Assembly (NCBI RefSeq): GCF_002968635.1
Contig: NZ_PVBN01000006.1
Location: 124,001-188,000 of the forward strand
Reading direction: 5' to 3'
Length of the DNA: 64,000 nt
DNA from: Neorhizobium alkalisoli
Lineage (GTDB): Bacteria > Pseudomonadota > Alphaproteobacteria > Rhizobiales > Rhizobiaceae
Numbering within the stretch: position 1 is the first letter of the stretch; every line of letters begins with the position of its first letter. The position numbers were made by a program, and so were the translations under genes. Shown here piece after piece: positions 45,483 to 53,494 of this stretch. The notes beneath the pieces were generated by a model. The model was given only the letters and a program-made list of their open reading frames with translations. It had not been told where the DNA came from and made no database searches.

Positions 45483-46421
45483 ATGACGCAGAGAAGCATT
45501 TTTGCCAATCTGGTGCGTAGCGAAGACGGCGCCTTCTCCACCGCCTATGGTCCTTTTGTGCTGCAATCGGCACTGCAGCCGATCTTTCGCCTGACGTCAG
45601 ATCACAAGCTGGAGATCGATGCGCTGGAGGGGCTGGTACGCGTTTCCCGTGGCGAAGAGCCGGTGTCCCCGGGCGAATTTTTCCGTCTGGTCTCACCGGC
45701 CGACATCGCCGACGTCGACAGCATCTCGCGGACGATCCACATTCTCAACACCGGACGCCTCAATCGTGCCCGCGCGAGGATCTTCGTCAAGTTTCATCCG
45801 GGCCTCTTCCGCACCCCTTCCGAGATGCGCCAGGAAGTCGAACGCATCAAGCTCGCGGCACACGAGGCAGGCTTCGGACCGGAACGCATCGTCTGCGAGA
45901 TATCGGAAAAATCCGGGGCCGCAGACGATATCGTGGTCGCCTTTACCGAGCAGATGCGGGCGATCGGCTTTCAGGTGGCGATCGACGACTATGGCGCAGG
46001 CGATTCCGATCTTGCCCGCCTCAAACGCATCCGGCCGCATTATGCGAAGTTCGATGCATCCTGGGTGCGCGACTTTCTCGACAATTCCGCCGGCTTTGCC
46101 CTGCTGCGCGTCATCGTCCGGCAGATGCTGGACGATGCCATCGAGCCCATATTTGAAGGGCTGGAGGAGACCTGGCAGGTCGATCTGTGCAAGGAGCTCG
46201 GCGTTCCTCTGATACAGGGTTATGCGCTTGCCCGACCGGAACTGGCGCCGACCACGTTCAATGAAACCTTTCCGGAAAGCCTCCTGATGACAGGGCCGAC
46301 GGCGCAGATCGAACCCTCGGCTTCCTCCGCCTATGCCGCCCCTCTGCAACCGCATCATACCAGGAATTCTTCGGCGAGGCCGGTACGGGCCTTTGGGCGA
46401 AGACAATCGGCCGGTGATTGA
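45483..46421 (+). CDS. Degenerate EAL-domain protein
   Basis: 312 aa, a stand-alone EAL fold (about 22-255) with a disordered Pro/Ser-rich tail. Compared with active c-di-GMP phosphodiesterases, EAL reads EGL (E49-G50-L51). The metal-binding Asn is replaced by Lys102 (FVKFHP instead of VNxSP). The third motif is CEISEKSG, while DDYGAGDSD, the KFD lysine and a QGY ending remain. Loss of the Asn predicts little or no phosphodiesterase activity, so it is probably a c-di-GMP-binding or protein-interaction module. ATG at 45483 after GGAAAGTCCGATGGC. Divergent from aatA. Confidence 0.85.
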   Translation: MTQRSIFANLVRSEDGAFSTAYGPFVLQSALQPIFRLTSDHKLEIDALEGLVRVSRGEEPVSPGEFFRLVSPADIADVDSISRTIHILNTGRLNRARARIFVKFHPGLFRTPSEMRQEVERIKLAAHEAGFGPERIVCEISEKSGAADDIVVAFTEQMRAIGFQVAIDDYGAGDSDLARLKRIRPHYAKFDASWVRDFLDNSAGFALLRVIVRQMLDDAIEPIFEGLEETWQVDLCKELGVPLIQGYALARPELAPTTFNETFPESLLMTGPTAQIEPSASSAYAAPLQPHHTRNSSARPVRAFGRRQSAGD

Positions 46422-46597
46422 TAACCAGCGTGACGGCTGACGGACCGCCTTCCGAGACTGCTCCTGCGCCAGCCGAGCTGGCGCGCGCACGACAGAACTT
46501 TTTCTCTTTCCGCCATCTGCCCCGAAACGGCGCAGGTCAGAGTTAAGGAAACATTGCTGGCGATGAATCGCTGCCAGGCTCGCTCATGAAAGGACGC

Positions 46598-46621
46598 AAC
46601 CCCCTTATTCCTAGGGGTTTT
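46598..46621 (+). terminator. Possible terminator between the EAL gene and the cold-shock gene
   Basis: AACCCC (46598-46603) / GGGGTT (46614-46619), then TTTA. The stem is short and lies 177 bases beyond the EAL stop. It is the only terminator-like element in the 46422-46737 gap, in which I see no gene. Confidence 0.4.
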
Positions 46622-46737
46622 AGCGATTCTAAATTTCAGCGCGCCCTCAGGTTTCGAAAAACTTTTTCTTGCCAATTTTTTATAAACACAGCACTCTGTC
46701 CAAGTTCGGGCAATTTACGAGCATGGGAAGACCTATA

Positions 46738-46842
46738 ATGACGCGCTCCGAAGGCGCCAAGACTTCGGGCGGGGGCTGGGGGCAGAGATTTTCAAAGCTA
46801 TTCCTGCCGGTCGCCGCGGTAAAGACAGGGACCCTTTCTTAA
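46738..46842 (+). CDS. Possible small ORF (34 aa) in the cold-shock gene leader
   Basis: Reads MTRSEGAKTSGGGWGQRF, then SKLFLPVAAVKTGTLS. GGAAG lies eight bases before the ATG, an acceptable ribosome-binding site. A basic, Gly-rich start is followed by a short hydrophobic stretch. However, the ATG is part of CTATAATG, which is also a perfect -10 (TATAAT, 46734-46739) for the downstream cold-shock gene. In that case this stretch is its 5' leader. I cannot tell which is right. Confidence 0.3.
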   Translation: MTRSEGAKTSGGGWGQRFSKLFLPVAAVKTGTLS

Positions 46843-46923
46843 AGCTGCCTGCCGCCGCCCTTCGGGGCAATACCATGATGCTGTCCGCCGCTGAACACGG
46901 ACAGAAAGAAAAGGACCTGCTGC

Positions 46924-47139
46924 ATGGCCGAGACTGGCACTGTAAAATTCTTCAATACCGACAAAGGCTTCGGCTTTATCAAACCTGATAGTGGTGGCGC
47001 CGATATCTTCGTCCATATCTCTGCCGTACAGGCTTCCGGCCTGTCCGGTCTCTCAGAAAATCAGAAGGTAAGCTTCGACACGGAACCGGATCGTCGCGGC
47101 AAGGGCCCCAAGGCCGTCAACCTGCAGATCGCTGGTTAA
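46924..47139 (+). CDS. Cold-shock domain protein (CspA family)
   Basis: 71-aa single OB-fold nucleic-acid-binding protein. RNP1 is KGFGFIKP (14-21) and RNP2 is DIFVHIS (28-34). It opens GTVKFFNTDKGFGFI, as all CspA-type chaperones do. Such proteins melt RNA secondary structure and are often cold- or growth-phase-regulated. The ATG follows AAGGA with 8-base spacing. A TATAAT at 46734-46739 would give a leader of about 178 nt, the length expected for cspA-type mRNAs with regulatory 5' UTRs. Own terminator follows. Confidence 0.95.
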   Translation: MAETGTVKFFNTDKGFGFIKPDSGGADIFVHISAVQASGLSGLSENQKVSFDTEPDRRGKGPKAVNLQIAG

Positions 47140-47167
47140 GCCCTAGAGGCTTCTATTCGAGTTGAGG

Positions 47168-47193
47168 CCCGGCAGCTATGCCGGGTTTTCTTT
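47168..47193 (+). terminator. Intrinsic terminator of the cold-shock gene
   Basis: CCCGGCA / TGCCGGG stem, loop GCTA, followed by TTTTCTTT. Confidence 0.85.
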
Positions 47194-47216
47194 GTTGGGC
47201 GGTTCCGCGGCCTCTG

Positions 47217-47864
47217 TCAGAGTCCGCGAAGGAAGGGATTGGATCTCCGTTCGTCGCCGATCCGGCTTCCCGGCCCATGGCCGCAGATGAAGCCGACTTC
47301 ATCCCCAAGCGGCAGAACCTTGTCGCGGATCGATGCCAGAAGCGTCTCGTGATCGCCGCCGGGTAAGTCGGTCCGGCCGATTGATCCGCTGAACAGTACA
47401 TCGCCGAGATGGGCGAAGTTCTGATTGCGATTGTAATAGATGACATGACCCGGTGCGTGCCCGGGGCAATGAAAGACTTCGAAAACGTGATCGCCGAAGG
47501 AGACCGTATCTCCCTCGTTGAGCCAGCGGTCCGGCGTCAGGTTGCGCACGGCCATCTTCACTCCGAACTTCTCCGCCTGGGTCTCCAGCCGTTGCAATAG
47601 CGGAAGATCGGCCTCGTGAGGCCCGATCACCTGGATGCCCAGCGCCGCACGCAACTCATCTGCGCCGCCGGCATGGTCGATATGCCCGTGCGTCAGCCAT
47701 ACCTCCTTCAGCGTTATGCCGTTCTCCTTGATGACCTCGAGGATCTCAGGCACGTCGCCGCCGGGATCGATGACGACACCTTCCTTGGTCTCGTCGTCGA
47801 AAAGGACCGTGCAATTCTGCTGGAATGGAGTAACCGGGATGATACCGGCCTGTAACTTGCCCAT
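47217..47864 (-). CDS. Metallo-beta-lactamase-fold hydrolase (glyoxalase II-like, YcbL-type)
   Basis: 215 aa. The binuclear metal motif THGHIDHAGG is complete (HxHxDH). Further ligands are His in FHCPGHAPGH and Asp in AHLGDVLFSGSIGRTD, with a final His in ICGHGPGSRIGDER. The short length fits the YcbL/GloB-like hydrolases acting on thioesters such as S-lactoylglutathione. The substrate is not proven. The ATG at 47864 (MGKLQAGIIPVTPFQQNC) follows GAGGCATC. Convergent with the cold-shock gene. Confidence 0.93.
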   Translation of the reverse strand: MGKLQAGIIPVTPFQQNCTVLFDDETKEGVVIDPGGDVPEILEVIKENGITLKEVWLTHGHIDHAGGADELRAALGIQVIGPHEADLPLLQRLETQAEKFGVKMAVRNLTPDRWLNEGDTVSFGDHVFEVFHCPGHAPGHVIYYNRNQNFAHLGDVLFSGSIGRTDLPGGDHETLLASIRDKVLPLGDEVGFICGHGPGSRIGDERRSNPFLRGL

Positions 47865-47932
47865 GATGCCTCGGCTCAGATGAAAGGTCAGCCGCGGTAT
47901 AACGAGAAACGAGGCGCATTTCAGCCGAAAAA

Positions 47933-48127
47933 TCAATCCGCGAAGGCGAGCGTTTTGTAGGTCTCATCGGCCACGACGGGGGGAGCGAGCGATACGGTCG
48001 CCAGCAGGAAGACCGTTACGATGATCTTCAGCGTGAATACGGTGACGAGGACCCCCTTCAGCGGGTTTTCAGCTGCGACAGCGTCCGTCCTGATCGGAGG
48101 AAGGGCGGAAAATGTTTGGGCGATCAT
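47933..48127 (-). CDS. Small membrane/exported protein (64 aa)
   Basis: Has a polar N-terminus (about 1-24), one strongly hydrophobic helix (GVLVTVFTLKIIVTVFLLATVSL, about 25-48) and a short tail (APPVVADETYKTLAFAD). The AxA-like site before DET could be a signal-peptidase site, or the helix may stay as an anchor. ATG at 48127, preceded on the minus strand by CTGGAGAATAACC, a good ribosome-binding site. No family recognised. It is 68 bases upstream of the MBL hydrolase on the same strand, so the two may share a transcript. Confidence 0.65.
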   Translation of the reverse strand: MIAQTFSALPPIRTDAVAAENPLKGVLVTVFTLKIIVTVFLLATVSLAPPVVADETYKTLAFAD

Positions 48128-48240
48128 GGTTATTCTCCAGTCTGTTTGGCCACATCAATGGCCGGCGCTGACAAAAGTTCCGCTCCACCTTTCCGTTGTT
48201 GCGGGCACGCCACAGCTTGAAGAATCTACCCCAACTGAAC

Positions 48241-48265
48241 GGAACCACCGAGAGGCGAAAGGGTT
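48241..48265 (+). promoter_or_regulatory. Candidate RpoE2/EcfG general-stress promoter
   Basis: GGAAC at 48241-48245, then 18 bases, then TT at 48264-48265 (within GGGTTT). This matches the GGAAC-N18/19-TT pattern of the alphaproteobacterial general stress response. It lies 30 bases before the SH3/DUF1236 start codon. Confidence 0.5.
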
Positions 48266-48295
48266 TCCCCGCCAGTCAACATGAGGAGAAAAACC

Positions 48296-48904
48296 ATGAC
48301 GACTTGGTTGAAATGCCTGGGCCTGGGTGCCGTGATATCGGCGCTGGCGCTGCCTGCCGCCGCCCAGATGACGACCACGACCGCCTCGGACATCACCGTC
48401 CGCGCCGGCCCCGGCCAGGAGTATCCTGAACTCGGCGTCGCCACCCGCGGCAGCCCGGCCATGATGGACGGCTGCATCGAGGGCAGCAAATGGTGCAGGA
48501 TCGAAGTGAACGGCATGCGCGGCTGGGTCTTCGCGGAATATCTGACGATCCGCCACAACGGCGCTCCCGTGGTCGTTCAGGAATACCGCACCCAATACGA
48601 AGTGCCCGCCGTCACCTATGAAACGACGGCGAGTATCCCCGCAGACCCCGCTCCCGGCGACATGCTGCTCGGTCCGGTCGGCGCCGTGGAGGTGGTCGAG
48701 CCACCGGATACGGTCATCAGCTACATCGAGGAGCATCCGGCGCAATCGATCCAGGTGCGCAACGAGGTGGTCGTCGGTGCCACGCTCCCTGCTGATGTCG
48801 TGGTGAGCGAAGTGCCCGATTATGACTACAACTACGTGGTCGTGAACGATCGGCGCGTTCTCGTCGATCCCGGTACCCGGCGCATCGTGCACATCTACGA
48901 ATGA
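48296..48904 (+). CDS. Exported SH3-like plus DUF1236 domain protein
   Basis: 202 aa. Signal peptide MTTWLKCLGLGAVISALALPAAA. A bacterial SH3 domain (about 25-85: DITVRAGPGQEYPELGVATRGSPAMMDGCIEGSKWCRIEVNGMRGWVFAEYL) and a C-terminal DUF1236 domain (about 135-202: DTVISYIEEHPAQSIQVRNEVVVGATLPADVVVSEVP) follow. Periplasmic, perhaps cell-wall-associated; function unknown. The ATG at 48296 has GAGGAG seven bases upstream. An ATG at 48281 lies before that site and is less likely. A stress-type promoter precedes it, and an intrinsic terminator follows. Confidence 0.87.
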   Translation: MTTWLKCLGLGAVISALALPAAAQMTTTTASDITVRAGPGQEYPELGVATRGSPAMMDGCIEGSKWCRIEVNGMRGWVFAEYLTIRHNGAPVVVQEYRTQYEVPAVTYETTASIPADPAPGDMLLGPVGAVEVVEPPDTVISYIEEHPAQSIQVRNEVVVGATLPADVVVSEVPDYDYNYVVVNDRRVLVDPGTRRIVHIYE

Positions 48905-48915
48905 TCGTCATCTTG

Positions 48916-48943
48916 AAGGGGCGCCTTGGATCGGCGCCCCTTT
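48916..48943 (+). terminator. Intrinsic terminator after the SH3/DUF1236 gene
   Basis: GGGGCGCC (48918-48925) / GGCGCCCC (48933-48940), then TTT, with flanking AA-TT pairs. Confidence 0.8.
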
Positions 48944-49094
48944 CACCTGTTGCGGATAGTGCCATCCCCTCTTCCAACAAATGCTGTTGATTGTTCAAAC
49001 CGTTCGCGCTTTATGACGAACGGCAGGTTACAATCGATAGTCAGCAAAAAGAGCTTCAGCCTATGGCAAGGAGCCGTCAGGAAAGGGAACGCGA

Positions 49095-49610
49095 GTGGCG
49101 CGCACATCGACGGGAAGAGCCGTCCAGAAGGCCATGCCGCCGATGCCGGCGGTCGATGAAGCACAGATCGACTTCGAGACGATTGAGTTGCTCTTCTTCG
49201 CCTACCGCGACTTCGTCTCCGACCCCGATGCAATCCTCGCCAAGATCGGCATGGGCCGGGCCCATCACCGGGTCGTCTATTTCGTCAGCCGTCAGCCGGG
49301 CATGATGGTGGCGGATCTTCTGGATACGCTGCAAATTACCAAGCAGAGTCTTGCACGCGTGTTGAAGCAGCTGATCGAACTTGGCTATATTCGCCAGATG
49401 GCGGGCGCCAAGGATCGTCGCGAGCGCAGGCTCTACCCGACGCTGGCGGGCCGGGAGCTGGCACTTGCCCTTTCCGAGCCGCAATCACGCCGTATCGCTC
49501 ACGCCATGGAGGACCTGACGCCTGAGATGCGGACTGCGATAAAGCAGTTCCTGCGCCGCATGCGCGGACGCGATGAGAATCTCGAGCCGATCGATAGTGA
49601 CCTGGATTGA
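49095..49610 (+). CDS. MarR-family regulator (PetP-like)
   Basis: 171 aa. Winged-helix MarR fold: ETIELLFFAYRDFVSDPDAILAKIGMGRAHHRVVYFVSRQPGMMVADLLDTLQITKQSLARVLKQLIELGYIRQMAGAKDRRERRLYPTLAG, with the DRRERR wing. It lies directly before an OmpR-type response regulator (four bases between stop and start) and a histidine kinase. This matches the petP-petR arrangement known from Rhodobacter. GTG start at 49095 after AAAGGGAACGCGA. Probably an operon with the two-component genes. Confidence 0.88.
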   Translation: MARTSTGRAVQKAMPPMPAVDEAQIDFETIELLFFAYRDFVSDPDAILAKIGMGRAHHRVVYFVSRQPGMMVADLLDTLQITKQSLARVLKQLIELGYIRQMAGAKDRRERRLYPTLAGRELALALSEPQSRRIAHAMEDLTPEMRTAIKQFLRRMRGRDENLEPIDSDLD

Positions 49611-49614
49611 GCAA

Positions 49615-50313
49615 ATGACGAAAACGCCCCTGTCTGACGATGCCCCCCACCTCCTCGTGGTCGACGACGATACCCGCATCCGCGATCTTCTGAATCGCTA
49701 TCTGATGGAACAGGGTTTCCGGATCACGGTTGCAGGCGATGCCGCAGAAGCACGCCGAAAGCTGGAAGGCCTGCATTTCGACCTGATCATCCTCGATGTC
49801 ATGATGCCCGGCGAATCCGGCCTTTCGCTCACCCAATCGCTTTATCAGAAGAAGACGATTCCGGTGATCCTCCTGACGGCGCGCGCCGAAGCCCAGTCGC
49901 GCATTGAAGGTCTCGAGGCCGGCGCCGACGATTATCTCTCCAAGCCCTTCGATCCGCGTGAACTAGTGCTGCGCATCAACAATATCCTGCGTCGCAGCTC
50001 GTCGCCCGATACGCCGAAGATCGAGCAGATCATGTTCGGGCCGTTTACATTCTCTATCCCGCGCAAGGAATTGCGCAAGGCGGCAGAAACCATCCGGCTG
50101 ACAGATAGGGAACAGGAAATCATGCTGCTTTTTGCGCTGCGGGCCGGCGACACCATTCCCCGCCACGAACTGATCGGCGACGATGCAGAGGTCGGCGAGC
50201 GCACGATCGACGTGCAGATAAACCGTTTGCGGCGTAAGATCGAGGAAGATCCGGCCAACCCCGTCTATCTTCAGACGGTGCGCGGCATCGGATACCGACT
50301 GAGTATCGATTAG
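49615..50313 (+). CDS. OmpR/PhoB-family response regulator (PetR-like)
   Basis: 232 aa. The receiver domain (about 11-125) has phospho-acceptor Asp61 (LIILDVMMPGESG), acidic pocket D17-D18-D19 and Lys in DDYLSKPFDPREL. The C-terminal winged-helix DNA-binding domain (about 135-230) is typical: LTDREQEIMLLFALRAGDTIPRHELIG and ERTIDVQINRLRRKIEEDPANPVYLQTVRGIGYRL. The ATG at 49615 (MTKTPLSDDAPHLLVVDDD) is used. It is coupled to the MarR gene upstream and the kinase 28 bases downstream. Confidence 0.95.
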   Translation: MTKTPLSDDAPHLLVVDDDTRIRDLLNRYLMEQGFRITVAGDAAEARRKLEGLHFDLIILDVMMPGESGLSLTQSLYQKKTIPVILLTARAEAQSRIEGLEAGADDYLSKPFDPRELVLRINNILRRSSSPDTPKIEQIMFGPFTFSIPRKELRKAAETIRLTDREQEIMLLFALRAGDTIPRHELIGDDAEVGERTIDVQINRLRRKIEEDPANPVYLQTVRGIGYRLSID

Positions 50314-50341
50314 CTGAGAAAGCGGGCACAGCGGAAGGCGG

Positions 50342-51721
50342 ATGGCTTTTTTTGACACCCTGAAACGCGACATGGACCGGTTTATCGTCCCCGGCTGGCG
50401 CCCGTTCACCCGCTGGCTGCGCCGCCGCCTGCCGACCGGTCTCTATACCCGTTCGCTGCTGATCGTCATCCTGCCCATGCTGCTTTTGCAGAGTGTCGTC
50501 GCGGCCGTCTTCATGGAGAGGCACTGGCGCATGGTCACCGAGCGTCTTTCCGAAGGCACGGTCCGCGACATTGCCGGCATCATCGAAGTCATCAAGAGCT
50601 ATCCGCAGGATGCGAACTACGATGCGATCACCCGCATTGCCGATGACGCGCTGAACCTCACCGTCGCCGTCGAGGAAAACGGTCAGTTGCCGCCGCCCCG
50701 CCCGCGACCCTTCTTCTCCATCCTCGACGACATTCTGGCCGAACAGATCACCCGGCAGATCCAGATGCCGTTCTGGATCGACACGGTCGGAGACAGCCGG
50801 CTCGTCGAGATCCGCATCAAGTTCGACGACAGGGTGTTGAGGGTATTCACCCGCCGCGGCTCGACCTATGCGTCGAACACCCATATCTTCCTTGTCTGGA
50901 TGGTGGGCACGGCTTTCGTGCTGGCGGTTATTTCCATCCTCTTCCTGCGTGGCCAGATCCGGCCGATCCTGGCGCTTGCACAGGCGGCCGAAAGCTTCGG
51001 CAAGGGACAGAAGACCGAAGGCTTTTCGCCGCGCGGCGCCGATGAAATTCGCCGCGCGGGCCTTGCCTTCATCCAGATGCGCGAACGCATCGAGCGACAG
51101 ATGGAGCAGCGCACCGCGATGCTCGCCGGCATCAGCCATGACCTCAGAACCATACTGACGCGCTTCAAACTCCAGCTGGCGCTCGCCGGCGACAAGCCGG
51201 AACTTGCCGGCATGAGCCAGGATGTCGACGACATGCAATCGATGCTGGAAGGTTATCTCGCCTTTGCCAAGGGTGAGGCGGAAGAGGATTTCGGCGAACT
51301 GCGGTTGAGTGAGCTTCTCGAAAAGCTGCGCTGCGATTTTTCGCTCCGCGGGAAGACCATGACCTACGAGATCGATGGCGAAGACGAGATCGCCGTCCGC
51401 CCGAACGCCTTTACCCGACTTCTCGGCAATCTCGTTTCGAATGCGGAGCGTTATGCTGACACGCTGCATATAGATGCCCGGCACAGCGCAAAATGGCTGA
51501 CGCTGACGCTCGACGACGACGGCCCGGGCATCCCTGTCGAAGCCCGCGAGGATGTGTTCAAGCCGTTCTACCGGCTTGACGAGGCCCGCAACCTGAATGC
51601 ATCCGGTACCGGCCTGGGGCTTGCAATCGCCCGCGACGTCGCCCGTGCCCACGGCGGAAACGTGACACTTTCCGACAGCCCCAAGGGCGGCCTGCGGGCC
51701 GTCGTCCGGGTGCCTGCTTGA
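50342..51721 (+). CDS. EnvZ-type membrane sensor histidine kinase
   Basis: 459 aa. Two transmembrane helices (about 38-58 and 182-202) flank a periplasmic sensor of about 120 residues with a Pro-rich patch (PPPRPRPFF). HAMP about 203-255. The HisKA phospho-acceptor is His266 (AGISHDLRTIL). HATPase_c has N-box NLVSNAERYAD, G1 DDDGPGIP and G2 GTGLGLAIARD. An Ile replaces the usual Pro after DLRT. Partner of the response regulator just upstream. The last four bases overlap the reading frame of the DUF1349 protein. Confidence 0.95.
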   Translation: MAFFDTLKRDMDRFIVPGWRPFTRWLRRRLPTGLYTRSLLIVILPMLLLQSVVAAVFMERHWRMVTERLSEGTVRDIAGIIEVIKSYPQDANYDAITRIADDALNLTVAVEENGQLPPPRPRPFFSILDDILAEQITRQIQMPFWIDTVGDSRLVEIRIKFDDRVLRVFTRRGSTYASNTHIFLVWMVGTAFVLAVISILFLRGQIRPILALAQAAESFGKGQKTEGFSPRGADEIRRAGLAFIQMRERIERQMEQRTAMLAGISHDLRTILTRFKLQLALAGDKPELAGMSQDVDDMQSMLEGYLAFAKGEAEEDFGELRLSELLEKLRCDFSLRGKTMTYEIDGEDEIAVRPNAFTRLLGNLVSNAERYADTLHIDARHSAKWLTLTLDDDGPGIPVEAREDVFKPFYRLDEARNLNASGTGLGLAIARDVARAHGGNVTLSDSPKGGLRAVVRVPA

Positions 51722-51732
51722 AGCGAGAAAAG

Positions 51733-52314
51733 ATGTCGTTCGATCTCTCGGATATGCAATGGTTGAACCCGCCGGCCGAAAGCCGCGTGGACGACGACCG
51801 ATTGAGCGTCCGCTCCGGCAAGGACACCGACTTCTGGCAGGGCACCTATTACGGTTTCCACCGAGACAGCGGCCATTTTCTCCATCGGCGCCGGTCCGGC
51901 GATTTCACCGCCGAAACGTCCTTCGTGGGCCATTACGACGCGCTTTACGATCAGGCGGGACTGATGATCCGTCACGACGAAACGCACTGGATGAAATGCG
52001 GCATCGAATTCACCGACGGCGCGCGCCATTTCAGCGTGGTCGTCACCAATGGTCACTCGGACTGGTCGGCGTTCCGCCTGACCGACGATTTTAGCGAGAT
52101 GTTTGTAAGGGTGACCCGAATGGGCGACGCGCTCTTCATTCAGTATCGCCCCGATACCCAGCCGGACTGGCGCATGGCGCGGCTCGCCTATTTCCCGCCC
52201 GATCTCACCGATCTCTCAGTCGGCATGATGTTCTGTTCGCCGCAGCGCGAAGGATTCGAGGTGGAATTCCGCTCCTTCAGCCTGACCGAGGTCAAGAGCC
52301 GCGATATCCACTGA
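51733..52314 (+). CDS. DUF1349 (concanavalin-like fold) protein
   Basis: 193 aa. Family pattern: MQWLNPPAESRVDDDRLSVRSGKDTDFWQGTYYGFHRDSGHFLH, GDFTAETSFVGHYDALYDQAGLMIRHDETHWMKCGIEFTDGARHFSVVVTNGHSDWS, and FPPDLTDLSVGMMFCSPQREGFEVEF. It is a beta-sandwich related to glucanase-like lectin folds; its function is unknown. The ATG at 51733 follows GCGAGAAAAG. A TTG at 51718 overlaps the kinase stop. It directly follows the kinase and is probably in its operon. Confidence 0.87.
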   Translation: MSFDLSDMQWLNPPAESRVDDDRLSVRSGKDTDFWQGTYYGFHRDSGHFLHRRRSGDFTAETSFVGHYDALYDQAGLMIRHDETHWMKCGIEFTDGARHFSVVVTNGHSDWSAFRLTDDFSEMFVRVTRMGDALFIQYRPDTQPDWRMARLAYFPPDLTDLSVGMMFCSPQREGFEVEFRSFSLTEVKSRDIH

Positions 52315-52325
52315 TACCGGGAAGC

Positions 52326-52667
52326 CTACATCAGCCTCCTGCCGTTCGGCACCGGCTGCTCCACGGCGGCCAGCACGATCGCGCCGTTCTCGTCCTCGAA
52401 ACCAAGGGTGAGAACTTCGGAGCGGAACGGGCCGATCTGCCTCGGCGGGAAATTGACGACCCCCAGCACCTGCCGGCCGACCAGCACCTCCGGCGTATAG
52501 TGCACGGTAATCTGCGCCGAGGATTTCTTGACGCCGATTTCGGGACCGAAGTCGATCTTCAGCTTGAATGCCGGTTTCCGGGCCTCCGGGAACGGCTCAA
52601 CCTCGACAATGGTGCCGACGCGAATATCGACCTTCTCGAAATCGCCATAGGTGATCTGTTCGGCCAT
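52326..52667 (-). CDS. csaA: CsaA-type tRNA-binding-domain protein
   Basis: 113-aa OB-fold of the tRNA_bind family. [50 protein letters not shown] and the end [31 protein letters not shown] match CsaA, a dimeric protein reported to have chaperone or export-linked activity in Bacillus. It has the length of CsaA and no synthetase domains. The ATG at 52667 lies nine bases after the proC stop on the same strand, so the two are probably co-transcribed. Confidence 0.93.
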   Translation of the reverse strand: MAEQITYGDFEKVDIRVGTIVEVEPFPEARKPAFKLKIDFGPEIGVKKSSAQITVHYTPEVLVGRQVLGVVNFPPRQIGPFRSEVLTLGFEDENGAIVLAAVEQPVPNGRRLM

Positions 52668-52675
52668 CGCGTCGC

Positions 52676-53494
52676 TCAGCTTCCGAGCTCTTCGGCCCGC
52701 TTGCGTGCGGCAGCGATCGCCTTGTCGAACAGCGGCTGCATGCCGTCCTCCGCCATCAGCACGGACAGCGCAGCCGCAGTCGTCCCGCCTGGAGAGGTGA
52801 CGTTCTGACGAAGCTTCGAGGCGTCATCGGGGGACTGGTGGAGGAGCTCACCAGCCCCCGAGACAGTTTCCCGTGCAAGCCGCATGGCGAGGTCCGCCGG
52901 CAGGCCGGCTTTCCGGCCCGCCTCCGCCATGCACTCGACGAGATAAAACACATAGGCCGGCCCGCTGCCGGAAACGGCGGTGACCGCGTCGATGTCGGAT
53001 TCGCTCGCCACCCACTCCACCGGACCGCTGACCTTGAGGAGTGCCTGGACTGCCTCCCGCTGCGCCTCGGCGACCTTGGGATTGGCATAGGCGCCCGTTA
53101 CGCCCCTGCCGATCATGGCGGGCGTATTCGGCATTGCGCGCACCATGGCGGCGTCGCCGAGATAGCCTTGCAGATAGGAAAGCGTCTTGCCGGCCGCGAC
53201 AGATACGACGACGGTGCCTGCGCCGACCATCGGCTTCAGCGGCGGAAGCACCACATCCATCAACTGCGGCTTGACCGCGAGAAACAGGATATCGGGCGCA
53301 AGCCCGCTTGGGGGCGAAGCAAGATGACGGGCGCCGGCGTCGGCAATCACCGCCTTCATCGCTTCCGACGGCGACGGGTCGATAACGGTGACGGAAGCTC
53401 CGGGCACGCCATTCTTCAGCCAGCCGGAAAGCATCGCGCCGCCCATATTGCCGGCACCGATGAGAACGATGGAAGCCAGCTGCGCCAAGGCCAT
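52676..53494 (-). CDS. proC: Pyrroline-5-carboxylate reductase ProC
   Basis: 272-aa NAD(P)H enzyme for the last step of proline synthesis. An N-terminal Rossmann fold ([17 protein letters not shown]), AVKPQ and [14 protein letters not shown] are followed by the C-terminal dimerisation domain with the family signature around [32 protein letters not shown]. The ATG at 53494 overlaps the ybjN stop by one base (TGATG), indicating translational coupling. Full length. Confidence 0.96.
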   Translation of the reverse strand: MALAQLASIVLIGAGNMGGAMLSGWLKNGVPGASVTVIDPSPSEAMKAVIADAGARHLASPPSGLAPDILFLAVKPQLMDVVLPPLKPMVGAGTVVVSVAAGKTLSYLQGYLGDAAMVRAMPNTPAMIGRGVTGAYANPKVAEAQREAVQALLKVSGPVEWVASESDIDAVTAVSGSGPAYVFYLVECMAEAGRKAGLPADLAMRLARETVSGAGELLHQSPDDASKLRQNVTSPGGTTAAALSVLMAEDGMQPLFDKAIAAARKRAEELGS

